This document shows, in pieces, positions 57,725 to 64,000 of a stretch of DNA of 64,000 nucleotides. The notes under the pieces were generated by a model. It saw only the letters and a program-made list of their open reading frames with translations. It made no database searches and was not told where the DNA came from. The DNA is from Saccharopolyspora spinosa NRRL 18395 (GTDB lineage Bacteria; Actinomycetota; Actinomycetes; Mycobacteriales; Pseudonocardiaceae): the NCBI RefSeq assembly GCF_000194155.1, contig NZ_GL877878.1, positions 3,689,557 to 3,753,556 of the forward strand, in the 5' to 3' direction. Both the position numbers and the translations under genes were made by a program. Position 1 is the first letter of the stretch. Every line of letters begins with the position of its first letter.

Positions 57725-58900
57725 TTGACGGTCTCCCCAGGACGCCAGCCGGTGATCGCCGGTCTGGGCATGACCGAACTGGGCAAGGTTTACGGCCGCA
57801 CGGCGGGGCAGTTCGCCGCGGACGCCGTGCGGGCCGCCGTCGCCGACGCCGGGCTCAAACTGTCCGATGTGGACGGCATCCTCGCCAACTCCGGTGTGTC
57901 CGGCGGCGTCGACATCTGGACGCTGCAGCAGGAACTCCAGGTCCGCGACATGCGGCTGCTGACCGAGATGCAGGCGTTCGGCTCGTCGGCCGGCTCGATG
58001 CTCGCCTACGCCTCGATGGCCGTGCAATCCGGCATAGCCGACACCGTCGTGTGCGTGTTCGCCGACGCGCCCCGCCAGCCCGACAAGGGCAGCGCGGCCG
58101 CCTACACCGGGCGGCGCAAGCTGGCCGGCTTCGAAGGCCTGCTCGGCGCAAGCGGCCTGACCAGTGTGAACGCCATGTACGCTCAGGCGGCCCGGCGGCA
58201 CATGAACACCTACGGGACCACCTCCGAGCAGCTCGGCGCGATCGCAGTGGCACAGCGCGAGTGGGCCGCGCGCAACCCGTTGGCGCAGTTGCGGGAACCG
58301 ATCACGCTCGCCGACCACCAAGCGTCGCGGATGATCGCCGACCCGTTGCGGATGCTGGACTGCTGCCTGGTCAGCAACGGCGGCATCGCCGTCCTGGTCA
58401 CCTCCGCCGACCGCGCCGCCGACCTGCGGCAACCGCCGGTGCACGTGCTCGGCTTCGCGCAGTGCCACCCCAACTACCCGGCCGCGCGCGGCAGCCAATT
58501 CGGCCTGGTCAGCGGGGCGGCGCAGGCCGGTCCGGCCGCGTTGAAGATGGCCGGATTGTCGATCTCCGACGTCGACGTCGTCGAGCTGTACGACTGCTAC
58601 ACCTTCACGGTGCTGATCACGCTGGAGGACTACGGCTTCTGCGCCAAGGGCGAGGGCGGCGAGTTCGCCGCCTCCGGCGCGCTGGCGCCGGGCGGAACCC
58701 TGCCGGTCAACACCGGCGGCGGCCAGCTGTCCGCCTACTACATGTGGGGCATGACTCCGCTGTCCGAGGCGGTGATCCAGGCCCGCGGCCACGGCGGAGA
58801 ACGGCAGGCACCGCGCAACGACGTGATCCTGGTCAGCGGCAACGGCGGCATCCTGGCCCACCACTCCACCGTCGTGCTCAGCCCGAACTCCCCCGATTAA
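57725..58900 (+). CDS. thiolase-fold protein (lipid-transfer/SCP-x type)
   Basis: A 391-residue thiolase-like enzyme. AGLGMTELGKVYGRTAGQFA at the N-terminus, LTEMQAFGSSAGSMLAYASM where true thiolases have the nucleophilic Cys (here Ser-Ser-Ala, so no cysteine at GS-S), and VDVVELYDCYTFTVLITLED, then GGILAHHSTVVLSP at the end. In actinobacteria such proteins pair with a DUF35 OB-fold protein, as here, and act in steroid side-chain or acyl-CoA retro-aldol or condensation chemistry. TTG 57725 is the start, with GAGGAGG 6 nt upstream. Confidence 0.88.
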   Translation: MTVSPGRQPVIAGLGMTELGKVYGRTAGQFAADAVRAAVADAGLKLSDVDGILANSGVSGGVDIWTLQQELQVRDMRLLTEMQAFGSSAGSMLAYASMAVQSGIADTVVCVFADAPRQPDKGSAAAYTGRRKLAGFEGLLGASGLTSVNAMYAQAARRHMNTYGTTSEQLGAIAVAQREWAARNPLAQLREPITLADHQASRMIADPLRMLDCCLVSNGGIAVLVTSADRAADLRQPPVHVLGFAQCHPNYPAARGSQFGLVSGAAQAGPAALKMAGLSISDVDVVELYDCYTFTVLITLEDYGFCAKGEGGEFAASGALAPGGTLPVNTGGGQLSAYYMWGMTPLSEAVIQARGHGGERQAPRNDVILVSGNGGILAHHSTVVLSPNSPD

Positions 58901-58917
58901 AGAGTGCTTCAAAGTGG

Positions 58918-58965
58918 TTTGCGTAGCGGTGCGGGTAGCGGAACCTCAAGCGGCTACCGCCGCTT
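58918..58965 (+). repeat. MITE-like element, copy 3 (shortest)
   Basis: TTTGCGTAGCGGTGCGGGT (from 58918), GCGGAACCTC, then directly the end hairpin AAGCGGC (58948-58954), TACC, GCCGCTT (58959-58965). The middle part found in copies 1 and 2 is missing, leaving 48 bp with both ends. It splits the thiolase gene from its OB-fold partner. Confidence 0.6.
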
Positions 58966-59002
58966 ATGGAAAAGACCATCGCTGAATCCTTCTGGAGGAA
59001 CC

Positions 59003-59377
59003 GTGATCTCGGTTGCCCGCAACGAGGCGTCCGCCGCGTTCTTCGACGGCAGCGCCCGCGGCGAACTGCTCGTCCGGCGCTGCTCGCGGTGCGCGCCGGT
59101 CATCGCGCCCAACGTGCCGCAGTGTCCGGCCTGCGGCTCCACCGAGCTCAGCTGGGAACCCGCGAGCGGTGCCGCGACGCTGGTGACCTGGACCGTGGTG
59201 CCCGTTCCCGGCGGCGGCCACGTCGTCGCCGGCATCGTCGAGCTCGCCGAAGGGCCTTGGCTGCACGCCCGGATCCTCGACGTCGCCCCCGAGGACCTCG
59301 CCGAGGGAATCGCGCTCGGCGTGGGCTTCGAGCGGCACGAGGACGGCGAAGCCGTGCCGGTTTTCCACGCCGCCTGA
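59003..59377 (+). CDS. DUF35 zinc-ribbon/OB-fold partner of the thiolase
   Basis: A 124-residue protein. A zinc ribbon with two C-x-x-C knuckles (LLVRRCSRCAPVIAPN, PQCPACGSTELSW) is followed by an OB fold (TWTVVPVPGGGHVVAGIVEL, VGFERHEDGEAVPVF). Such proteins form complexes with thiolase-like enzymes and shape their acyl-CoA pocket. GTG 59003 has TGGAGGAA upstream. It is 103 bp after the thiolase gene, the gap being filled by a MITE-like element. Confidence 0.87.
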   Translation: MISVARNEASAAFFDGSARGELLVRRCSRCAPVIAPNVPQCPACGSTELSWEPASGAATLVTWTVVPVPGGGHVVAGIVELAEGPWLHARILDVAPEDLAEGIALGVGFERHEDGEAVPVFHAA

Positions 59378-59397
59378 CCGGAGGCCGCTTCACAGGC

Positions 59398-59879
59398 CTT
59401 GCTGTGGGACCACTGCGGAACCCGCGAGCTGCTCGCGCGTTGGCGCGCGGGACGCGACCGGCTGCTGGCCGTGCTCACCGCCGACCCGGCCGACGGTCGC
59501 CTGGTCTGGAACGGGCCGCCGATGAAGCCCGCGTCGATGGCCACCGCGCGGATCACGGAGACCTGGGCACACGGCCAGGGCGTCGCCGACGCCCTCGGCG
59601 TCACGCGCGAACCCACCGCCGCGGCTGCGCCGCATCGCGCACCTGGGCGTGCGAACCTTCGGATTCTCCTTCAGCGCCAAGGATATTCCCGTCCCGGGTG
59701 CGCCGCCGCAGACCCGAATCAGCGGCCCGGCGCTGGACTTCTGCCTTCTGGTGACGCAGCGTCGGCACCGCGACGACCTGGCGATCACCGCCGTCGGCGA
59801 CACCGCGCGCCAGTGGCTGACGGTCGCGCAGGCCCCCGCCGGTACACCCGGCGCCGGCCGCGCTCCGATCGGTTCGTGA
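59398..59879 (+). pseudogene. TIGR03084-type metal-binding protein, truncated and frameshifted
   Basis: Frame one: [56 protein letters not shown]. After a shift: [20 protein letters not shown], then [20 protein letters not shown] and [20 protein letters not shown] to the stop. This is the middle and end of a DinB/maleylpyruvate isomerase-like actinobacterial family. The N-terminal metal-binding third is missing, about 25 residues between the last blocks are deleted, and one frameshift is present. Confidence 0.7.
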
Positions 59880-59924
59880 GCGCTTGCGCCGGTGACAACC
59901 GGTATCACCACTCAGAGCGGGGTC

Positions 59925-59964
59925 GTGAGCGAATATTCCGGTAATAACCAGAAGATTCGCTCAC
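59925..59964. terminator. hairpin between convergent remnants
   Basis: GTGAGCGAAT (59925-59934) and ATTCGCTCAC (59955-59964) are perfect complements with a 20-nt loop that holds a smaller CCGGT..ACCAG stem. It lies between the plus-strand remnant (stop 59877-59879) and the minus-strand stop at 59961. Confidence 0.65.
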
Positions 59965-60200
59965 GCGCGCGGCGCGGCCAGCGCGATGTCGTCCGGGCGG
60001 ACCGGCACCCGGCCCAGCGCCAGACCAGTCGCGTCACGCAACGCGTTGACGATCGCCGGGGTGGACGACAAGATTGGCGGCTCGCCGACTCCGTTCAGGC
60101 GGTACGGCGAATCCGGGTGCGGGAACTCCTGCAGCGAGATCGGCATCGGTGACACGTCGATGATGGCCGGGATCGGGTAGACGGTGAACGACGGTTGCGC
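59961..60200 (-). pseudogene. xanthine dehydrogenase-type molybdenum subunit, C-terminal fragment
   Basis: The minus strand reads SFTVYPIPAIIDVSPMPISL, EFPHPDSPYRLNGVGEPPIL, SSTPAIVNALRDATGLALGR, VPVRPDDIAL and stop. This is the end of the large molybdopterin subunit of xanthine dehydrogenase/aldehyde oxidase enzymes; the conserved glutamate in GVGEPP is the catalytic base of the family. Only about 75 of some 750 residues remain. Its maturation factor XdhC is also broken in this window (46045). Confidence 0.75.
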
Positions 60201-60317
60201 AGCCTGCCGTTTACGTCGAGCAAAATCCTGCACGGCCTCGGTTTCGGCCGCTCAAGTCCCGTGAGCGCTTTCCGGTGCCATAGCCTGCCGTAGCCCCCAG
60301 AAACACTCACGGATGCG

Positions 60318-60424
60318 CTTTGTCTTTTGAAGCGCAGCTGCCTGGCCCACTACGCGGCTCGCACCGCCGCGGGTTCTCAGACGTCGATGGCGTCTGGGGT
60401 CCGCCACCCGCACCGCCACGCAAA
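60318..60424 (-). repeat. MITE-like element, copy 4
   Basis: On the minus strand: TTTTGCGTGGCGGTGCGGGT (60424 downward), GGCGGACC, CAGACGCC, CTGAGAACCCGCGG (60381-60368), then GCAGCTGCGCTTCAAAAGAC (about 60342-60323), matching the CGCCGCTTCAAAGAC end of copy 1. The hairpin end has lost symmetry. It lies just past the 3' end of the esterase gene at 60443. Confidence 0.6.
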
Positions 60425-60442
60425 ACTCCCCTGGCGAACAGA

Positions 60443-61537
60443 TCATCCTGGGTTCAGGCCTAGCCGGTGGGAGATCCACGGCAGGGCGTCGGCGAAGGCC
60501 GTGCGCCAGACGTCGAAGGTGTGCTCGCCGCCGGGGATCATCACCAGCTCGGTGTCGATCCCAGCCAGGCGGGACAGCTCGGCTAGCCGGTGCACGGCCG
60601 CTCGCGGTTCCGGGTCGTTGTCGCCGACCACGAAGAAGCCGTGCAGTCCGGGAAACCTGCGGTGGGTCAGCAGCCAGGACGGCTCGTGGGCGTCGAAATC
60701 CTGCTGCGAGCCGCCGAACAACGCATCGGCAGCCCCCGCCGGGTCGTTCACGTCGCCATCGCGCGGGCCGAGCAAGCCGCCGAAGTCCCCGAAAGTCGCG
60801 AACACATCGGGACGGCGCAACGCGAGCATGATCGCGCAGCTGCCGCCTTCACTGAGCCCCGCCACCGCCCAGTCCCGTCCGGGATCGCGGGTGAGGAACC
60901 TGCTCTGCACCAACCGGGGGACGTCCTCGGTCAGGTAGGTCTCGGCGTTGCCGCGTGCGCTGTCGACGCATTCGGTGTCCGCGAAGACGCCGCCGTTGAC
61001 ATCGGGGATCACGACGATCGGCGCGACGCCACCGTGCTGGGCCGCCCACCCGTCGGCGGTCCGCTGCGCCGCTCCGCCGTCCAGCCAGTCCGTCGGGCTG
61101 CCCGGAGTGCCGTGCAGCAGGACGATCACCGGCAACCTCGGCCGCGGGCTGGCGAACCACGCGGGCGGCAGGTACACGTTGGCCGGGCGTGCCTGGAATC
61201 CCGAGGCCCGGCCCGGGATGTCGACGGTGACCACGATGCCGGACGCCGGAGGTGCCATCTGGGCGTTGAGCATCGCCAGCGAACCCTCGCTCTCCTCAGC
61301 CACCCCGAGCGCCTGGGCGAGCGTCAGGTAGTAGCCGAAGTACGCGTTCACCCCGACCAACGCGTTCAGCGCGAGCGCGGCCACGACGAGCGGGACGAGC
61401 AGCCAGCGCGCAGCGCGGTCGCGGAACCGCCACACCAGCACCACGAGCAACAGCAGCGCTGCGGCCAGCAGCAGCGTGCGCACCGGCCAAAAGTCGATCA
61501 GTGAGAGATCCGCACAGAAATCGGCCAACCACCGCAT
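60443..61537 (-). CDS. membrane-anchored alpha/beta-hydrolase esterase
   Basis: A 364-residue protein. Two N-terminal membrane helices (about 20-38 and 46-66) are followed by an esterase-D/antigen-85-like domain on the outside: VIVLLHGTPGSPTDWL (oxyanion loop), WAVAGLSEGGSCAIMLALRR (nucleophile elbow G-L-S-E-G), FGDFGGLLGPRDGDVNDPAG, and PGGEHTFDVW (catalytic His). Related proteins include mycolyltransferases, but substrates here are unknown. ATG 61535-61537 has GGGAGG 9 nt upstream; TTG 61544-61546 abuts that site. A paralog is transcribed divergently. Confidence 0.85.
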   Translation of the reverse strand: MRWLADFCADLSLIDFWPVRTLLLAAALLLLVVLVWRFRDRAARWLLVPLVVAALALNALVGVNAYFGYYLTLAQALGVAEESEGSLAMLNAQMAPPASGIVVTVDIPGRASGFQARPANVYLPPAWFASPRPRLPVIVLLHGTPGSPTDWLDGGAAQRTADGWAAQHGGVAPIVVIPDVNGGVFADTECVDSARGNAETYLTEDVPRLVQSRFLTRDPGRDWAVAGLSEGGSCAIMLALRRPDVFATFGDFGGLLGPRDGDVNDPAGAADALFGGSQQDFDAHEPSWLLTHRRFPGLHGFFVVGDNDPEPRAAVHRLAELSRLAGIDTELVMIPGGEHTFDVWRTAFADALPWISHRLGLNPG

Positions 61538-61674
61538 TTCCGGCAACCTCCCATCATCCCGACACCGACCAATGTAAACGCCCGCCAGCGTACCGGGGAT
61601 TTTGCCGGAACGAACCGGAAAACCGGTTCATACGGACGAAATCGCCGGACAGCACAGCGATTCCACCCGATGGG

Positions 61675-61691
61675 TAATAATCGTCTTCGTG
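61675..61691 (+). promoter_or_regulatory. -10 element of a probable leaderless mRNA
   Basis: TAATAAT (61675-61681) is a strong -10-like element 7 nt before the in-frame GTG 61689. No ribosome-binding sequence lies between, so transcription likely starts at or just before the start codon. No clear -35 is visible. Confidence 0.45.
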
Positions 61692-62822
61692 CGGGTGGCA
61701 TTGACGAGTGGCATAGGCACGGGACCGCAGCTCCCCGCTTCGGTCACCGAACAGGCGGGCGGGCGCAGTCCACTGGAGTCCGTGGTGCTGGTGGGGATGC
61801 TCGCAGTGCTGACCATCGGCGCGATCGTGGTCGTGAAGCGGCGAAAATTGCGCAGAATCGCCTATTCCGTCCCGGTTCTGCTGGCGCTGCTGACGTGCGC
61901 GGCCGGGGTCAACAGCTACGTCGGCTACGTTCGGTCGTTCGACGACCTCGGTCGGTTGCTGATGCTCGCCAGCGGCGGCAACAGCGACACCGAACCAACT
62001 GCGGTGCAGCCGAACCTGGTGCCGGGCGGCGTGCGGGTGACCGACGTCTCGCTGCCCGATCCGCGGCTGGGCATCCCGACCGGCCGCACCCGGGTGCTAC
62101 TGCCGCCCGGATACGACGACCCAGCGCGGGCCAATGAGCGCTATCCGGTGGTCTACCTCGTGCACGGCTACCCCAGCGGCGGCCCGGACGACTGGCTCGG
62201 CCCAGGTGGCGCGGTGCAGACCCTGCAGTCGCTGTCGGACGCCCGCGCCGTGGGGCCGATGATCGTCGTCGCGGTGGACGCCACCGCGGGCACCGGAACC
62301 GACTGGGAGTGCCTGAACGTGCCGGGCGGCCCGCAGCTCGAGTCGTACCTGACCACGACCGTGCCGCAAGCGATCGACGCCCGGTTCCGCACGCTCCCCG
62401 ACCGGGGCGACCGGGCGATCGGCGGGATGAGCGGCGGCGCGTTCTGCGCGCTGAACCTGGCGCTGCGCAACCAGAACACCTACTCGGTGATCCTGGCCAG
62501 CGAGCCCTACGACGACCCCGAAACCACCTTGCTGGACGGCCACCCCGACCTGCTGCGCGCCAACACCCCGCGCGAGTACCTCCCGACGCTGCCGCTGACG
62601 CGACCGCTCTCGGTGATGCTGCACGCCGGTGTCGTCGCGCACTCCGACGTCGACCTCGCCTACCGGCTCGGCGACCAGCTCGCCGCTAACGGTGCGAACG
62701 TCGCGGTGCGCACCGAACCGGGCGAATGGCACACGTGGCGCAACGCCCGCATCGGCCTGCCCTACCTGCTGACCTTCGCCGCAGAGAACTTCACCGCCGA
62801 CCAACCACCGGAACACCACTGA
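61689..62822 (+). CDS. membrane-anchored alpha/beta-hydrolase esterase, paralog
   Basis: A 377-residue relative of the divergent esterase. Membrane helices at about residues 26-44 and 57-73 (SVVLVGMLAVLTIGAIVVV; SVPVLLALLTCAAGVNSYVG), then the esterase domain: YPVVYLVHGYPSGGPDDWLG, RAIGGMSGGAFCALNLALRN (nucleophile elbow G-M-S-G-G), LASEPYDDPETTLLDGHPD, and EPGEWHTWRNAR with the catalytic His. GTG 61689 is chosen since a -10 element ends 7 nt before it; the frame is open from 61602. The two genes form a divergent pair that probably arose by duplication. Confidence 0.83.
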   Translation: MRVALTSGIGTGPQLPASVTEQAGGRSPLESVVLVGMLAVLTIGAIVVVKRRKLRRIAYSVPVLLALLTCAAGVNSYVGYVRSFDDLGRLLMLASGGNSDTEPTAVQPNLVPGGVRVTDVSLPDPRLGIPTGRTRVLLPPGYDDPARANERYPVVYLVHGYPSGGPDDWLGPGGAVQTLQSLSDARAVGPMIVVAVDATAGTGTDWECLNVPGGPQLESYLTTTVPQAIDARFRTLPDRGDRAIGGMSGGAFCALNLALRNQNTYSVILASEPYDDPETTLLDGHPDLLRANTPREYLPTLPLTRPLSVMLHAGVVAHSDVDLAYRLGDQLAANGANVAVRTEPGEWHTWRNARIGLPYLLTFAAENFTADQPPEHH

Positions 62823-62980
62823 TAGAACCACCGTTTCCGCACGTCAAAGCCCACGAGCGCGTCTAGTCGTCATGTCGGTTCCCCGGGATGCGGCGTTGTC
62901 ACGGCGCCGCTCGTGCCTCGAAGCACCAAGGCCCTTAACACGCCCTCGCGGGGCCGGGCAATGCCGGTGATGGGTCTGAG

Positions 62981-63120
62981 GCGAACGGACTGTTCGCCTC
63001 ACCTATTGACGCGAACAGTCCGTTCGCTTCACACCAACAACCCAGCACCCAGAACTCGAGTGAACGAAGTGAACGGACTGTTCGTCACGCCTATTGACGC
63101 GAACAGTCCGTTCGCTTCAC
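62981..63120. repeat. two palindromic repeats (J, K), 88 bp apart
   Basis: J (62981-63032) has perfect 16-bp arms GCGAACGGACTGTTCG / CGAACAGTCCGTTCGC; K (63069-63120) has GTGAACGGACTGTTCG with one G-T wobble. The K loop lets the stem continue: TCA-CGCCTAT-TGA. A right half-copy occurs at 63345-63366 through the following duplication. They lie between the esterase gene and the convergent lysS end. Confidence 0.85.
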
Positions 63121-63591
63121 ACCAACGACGCGCGGGTACACCGCCGCCCCACAACGAGTTCCCAAGCGAGCCCTTCGGCACCCAGAAACACCCGCGGATC
63201 CTGAGCAGTGGGAACGGCGGCCGATTCGGGGCGTAGCCACCGGGGCCAAGCGCCGTTGTCGGTGCGCGCGGTCACAATCTGCCAATTTGGTTCCGCCCAT
63301 TAACGCGTCGGACGAACGACGAGCGAGATCGCCGAGTTCCGCAGCGCGAACAGTCCGTTCGCTTCACACCAACGACGCGCGGGTACACCGCCGCCCCACA
63401 ACGAGTTCCCAAGCGAGCCCTTCGGCACCCAGAAACACCCGCGGATCCTGAGCAGTGGGAACGGCGGCCGATTCGGGGCGTAGCCACCGGGGCCAAGCGC
63501 CGTTGTCGGTGCGCGCGGTCACAATCTGCCAATTTGGTTCCGCCCATTAACGCGTCGGACGAACGACGAGCGAGATCGCCGAGTTCCGCAG
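63098..63591. repeat. perfect 247-bp tandem duplication
   Basis: 63098-63344 and 63345-63591 read identically. The unit starts inside the right arm of palindrome K (CGCGAACAGTCCGTTCGC) and ends inside the 5' end of the YjbR-like remnant (GAGTTCCGCAG). No difference was found, so it is recent. Confidence 0.9.
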
Positions 63592-63925
63592 TCTGGCGCT
63601 GGCTCGCGCTGCCGGAGACGACGGAAGACACACACTTCCGCATGCCCGCCTTCGCGGTGCGAGGCAAGAGCTTCGCCTCGATCGACGAGGACGGCGACCA
63701 CGTGATGCTCTCGCTCGCCGAAGTCGAGGCGCAGGCCGCAGCCACCGCAGATGCCGGCATCGTCGAGGAGGTGCGACGCTTCGACAAGCCGATCGGGATC
63801 CGGTCCGGGTCGGCATCGCACGGATCCCGACCGTGCGGCTGGTCGAGCTGGTCGAGCTGGTCGAGCTCGCGTGGCGGCACAAGGCGCCGAAGCGGCTCAG
63901 CGCCGAGCGGCGAGATCCGCCCTGA
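63559..63925 (+). pseudogene. MmcQ/YjbR family protein, frameshifted
   Basis: Pieces: SEIAEFRSLALA, then shifted ALPETTEDTHFRMPAFAVRG, KSFASIDEDGDHVMLSLAEV, VRRFDKPIGI; after another shift near 63802 VRVGIARIPTVRLVELVELV and [20 protein letters not shown] then stop. YjbR-type proteins bind DNA weakly and have a CyaY-like fold. A direct run of three L-V-E units (GTCGAGCTG three times) shows a small slippage expansion. No start codon in the right frame. Overlaps the lysS end by 29 bp. Confidence 0.75.
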
Positions 63926-64000
63926 CCAGCGGGAATGCCAGGGTCTCGCGGATCGATCCGCCGGTGAGCAGCATGATCAGCCGGTCCACGCCGAGCCCCA
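63897..64000 (-). CDS. lysS: lysyl-tRNA synthetase, C-terminal end (partial)
   Basis: The 33 codons before the TGA at 63897-63899 read [20 protein letters not shown], then [16 protein letters not shown]-x-D-R-L is motif 3 of class II synthetases, whose arginine binds ATP, and SIRE/D-T-L-x-F-P-L-V is typical of LysS. The upstream body lies beyond the window. Other class IIb enzymes (AspS, AsnS) end differently, which supports lysine. Confidence 0.85.
   Translation of the reverse strand, partial: GLGVDRLIMLLTGGSIRETLAFPLVRADLAARR

Overview
The window comes from a high-GC actinobacterium. A Pseudonocardiaceae member close to Saccharopolyspora is the best guess, which is inference from gene content: a propionyl-CoA carboxylase operon with a small epsilon subunit, two DUF3040 membrane proteins, an XRE/DUF397 pair, a ClpC-type chaperone behind an HspR-like site, and many TetR-, GntR- and MarR-controlled oxidative genes. 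No rRNA, tRNA, cas gene or large biosynthetic cluster was seen.

Layout. 0-5 kb: end of a copper chaperone gene, a CopA copper ATPase with a broken C-terminus, a STAS-domain protein, and transposase and phosphotransferase debris. 5-12 kb: a luciferase-like monooxygenase, debris of an acyl-CoA synthetase and a nitronate monooxygenase around a doubled TetR-type operator, an MFS pump with its own TetR regulator and paired operators, palindromic repeats, a GNAT fragment and an FMN reductase. 12-25 kb: a nitroreductase-like oxidoreductase, class III aminotransferase, transketolase, decayed MFS genes, an MBL-fold hydrolase, and a glutamine synthetase / amidohydrolase / M20 peptidase / GntR cluster in which only the amidohydrolase and regulator are intact. 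25-34 kb is the most accessory part: a two-gene operon of a membrane-anchored periplasmic-binding protein and a P-loop NTPase, a complete IS200/IS605 element (tnpA, tnpB, probable omegaRNA), an EndoU toxin remnant joined to an immunity-like gene, and a frameshifted XRE regulator with DUF397. 34-38 kb: pccB-accE-accA operon, which makes methylmalonyl-CoA from propionyl-CoA. 38-49 kb: a double-TetR protein, glutamine synthetase, a two-component monooxygenase/FMN reductase pair, RecQ, and a decayed stretch (acyl-CoA synthetase, XdhC, MarR, AlkA). 49-64 kb: ClpC-like ATPase, small enzymes, an alkanesulfonate SsuA-SsuD pair, a thiolase/OB-fold pair, two divergent membrane-anchored esterases, and the end of lysS.

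Two features run through the whole window. First, about twenty genes are visibly broken by frameshifts, stops, internal deletions or truncation, often beside intact relatives. Second, two families of short dispersed repeats occupy the spaces between genes: a 52-57 bp palindrome (eleven copies plus a half copy, arrayed at about 86-bp spacing and always near gene 3' ends) and a MITE-like element ending in a TTGCGTGGCGGTGCGGGT-type sequence (four copies). The strongest candidates for something undescribed are the binding-protein/NTPase operon at 25.4-28.8 kb and the palindromic array family.
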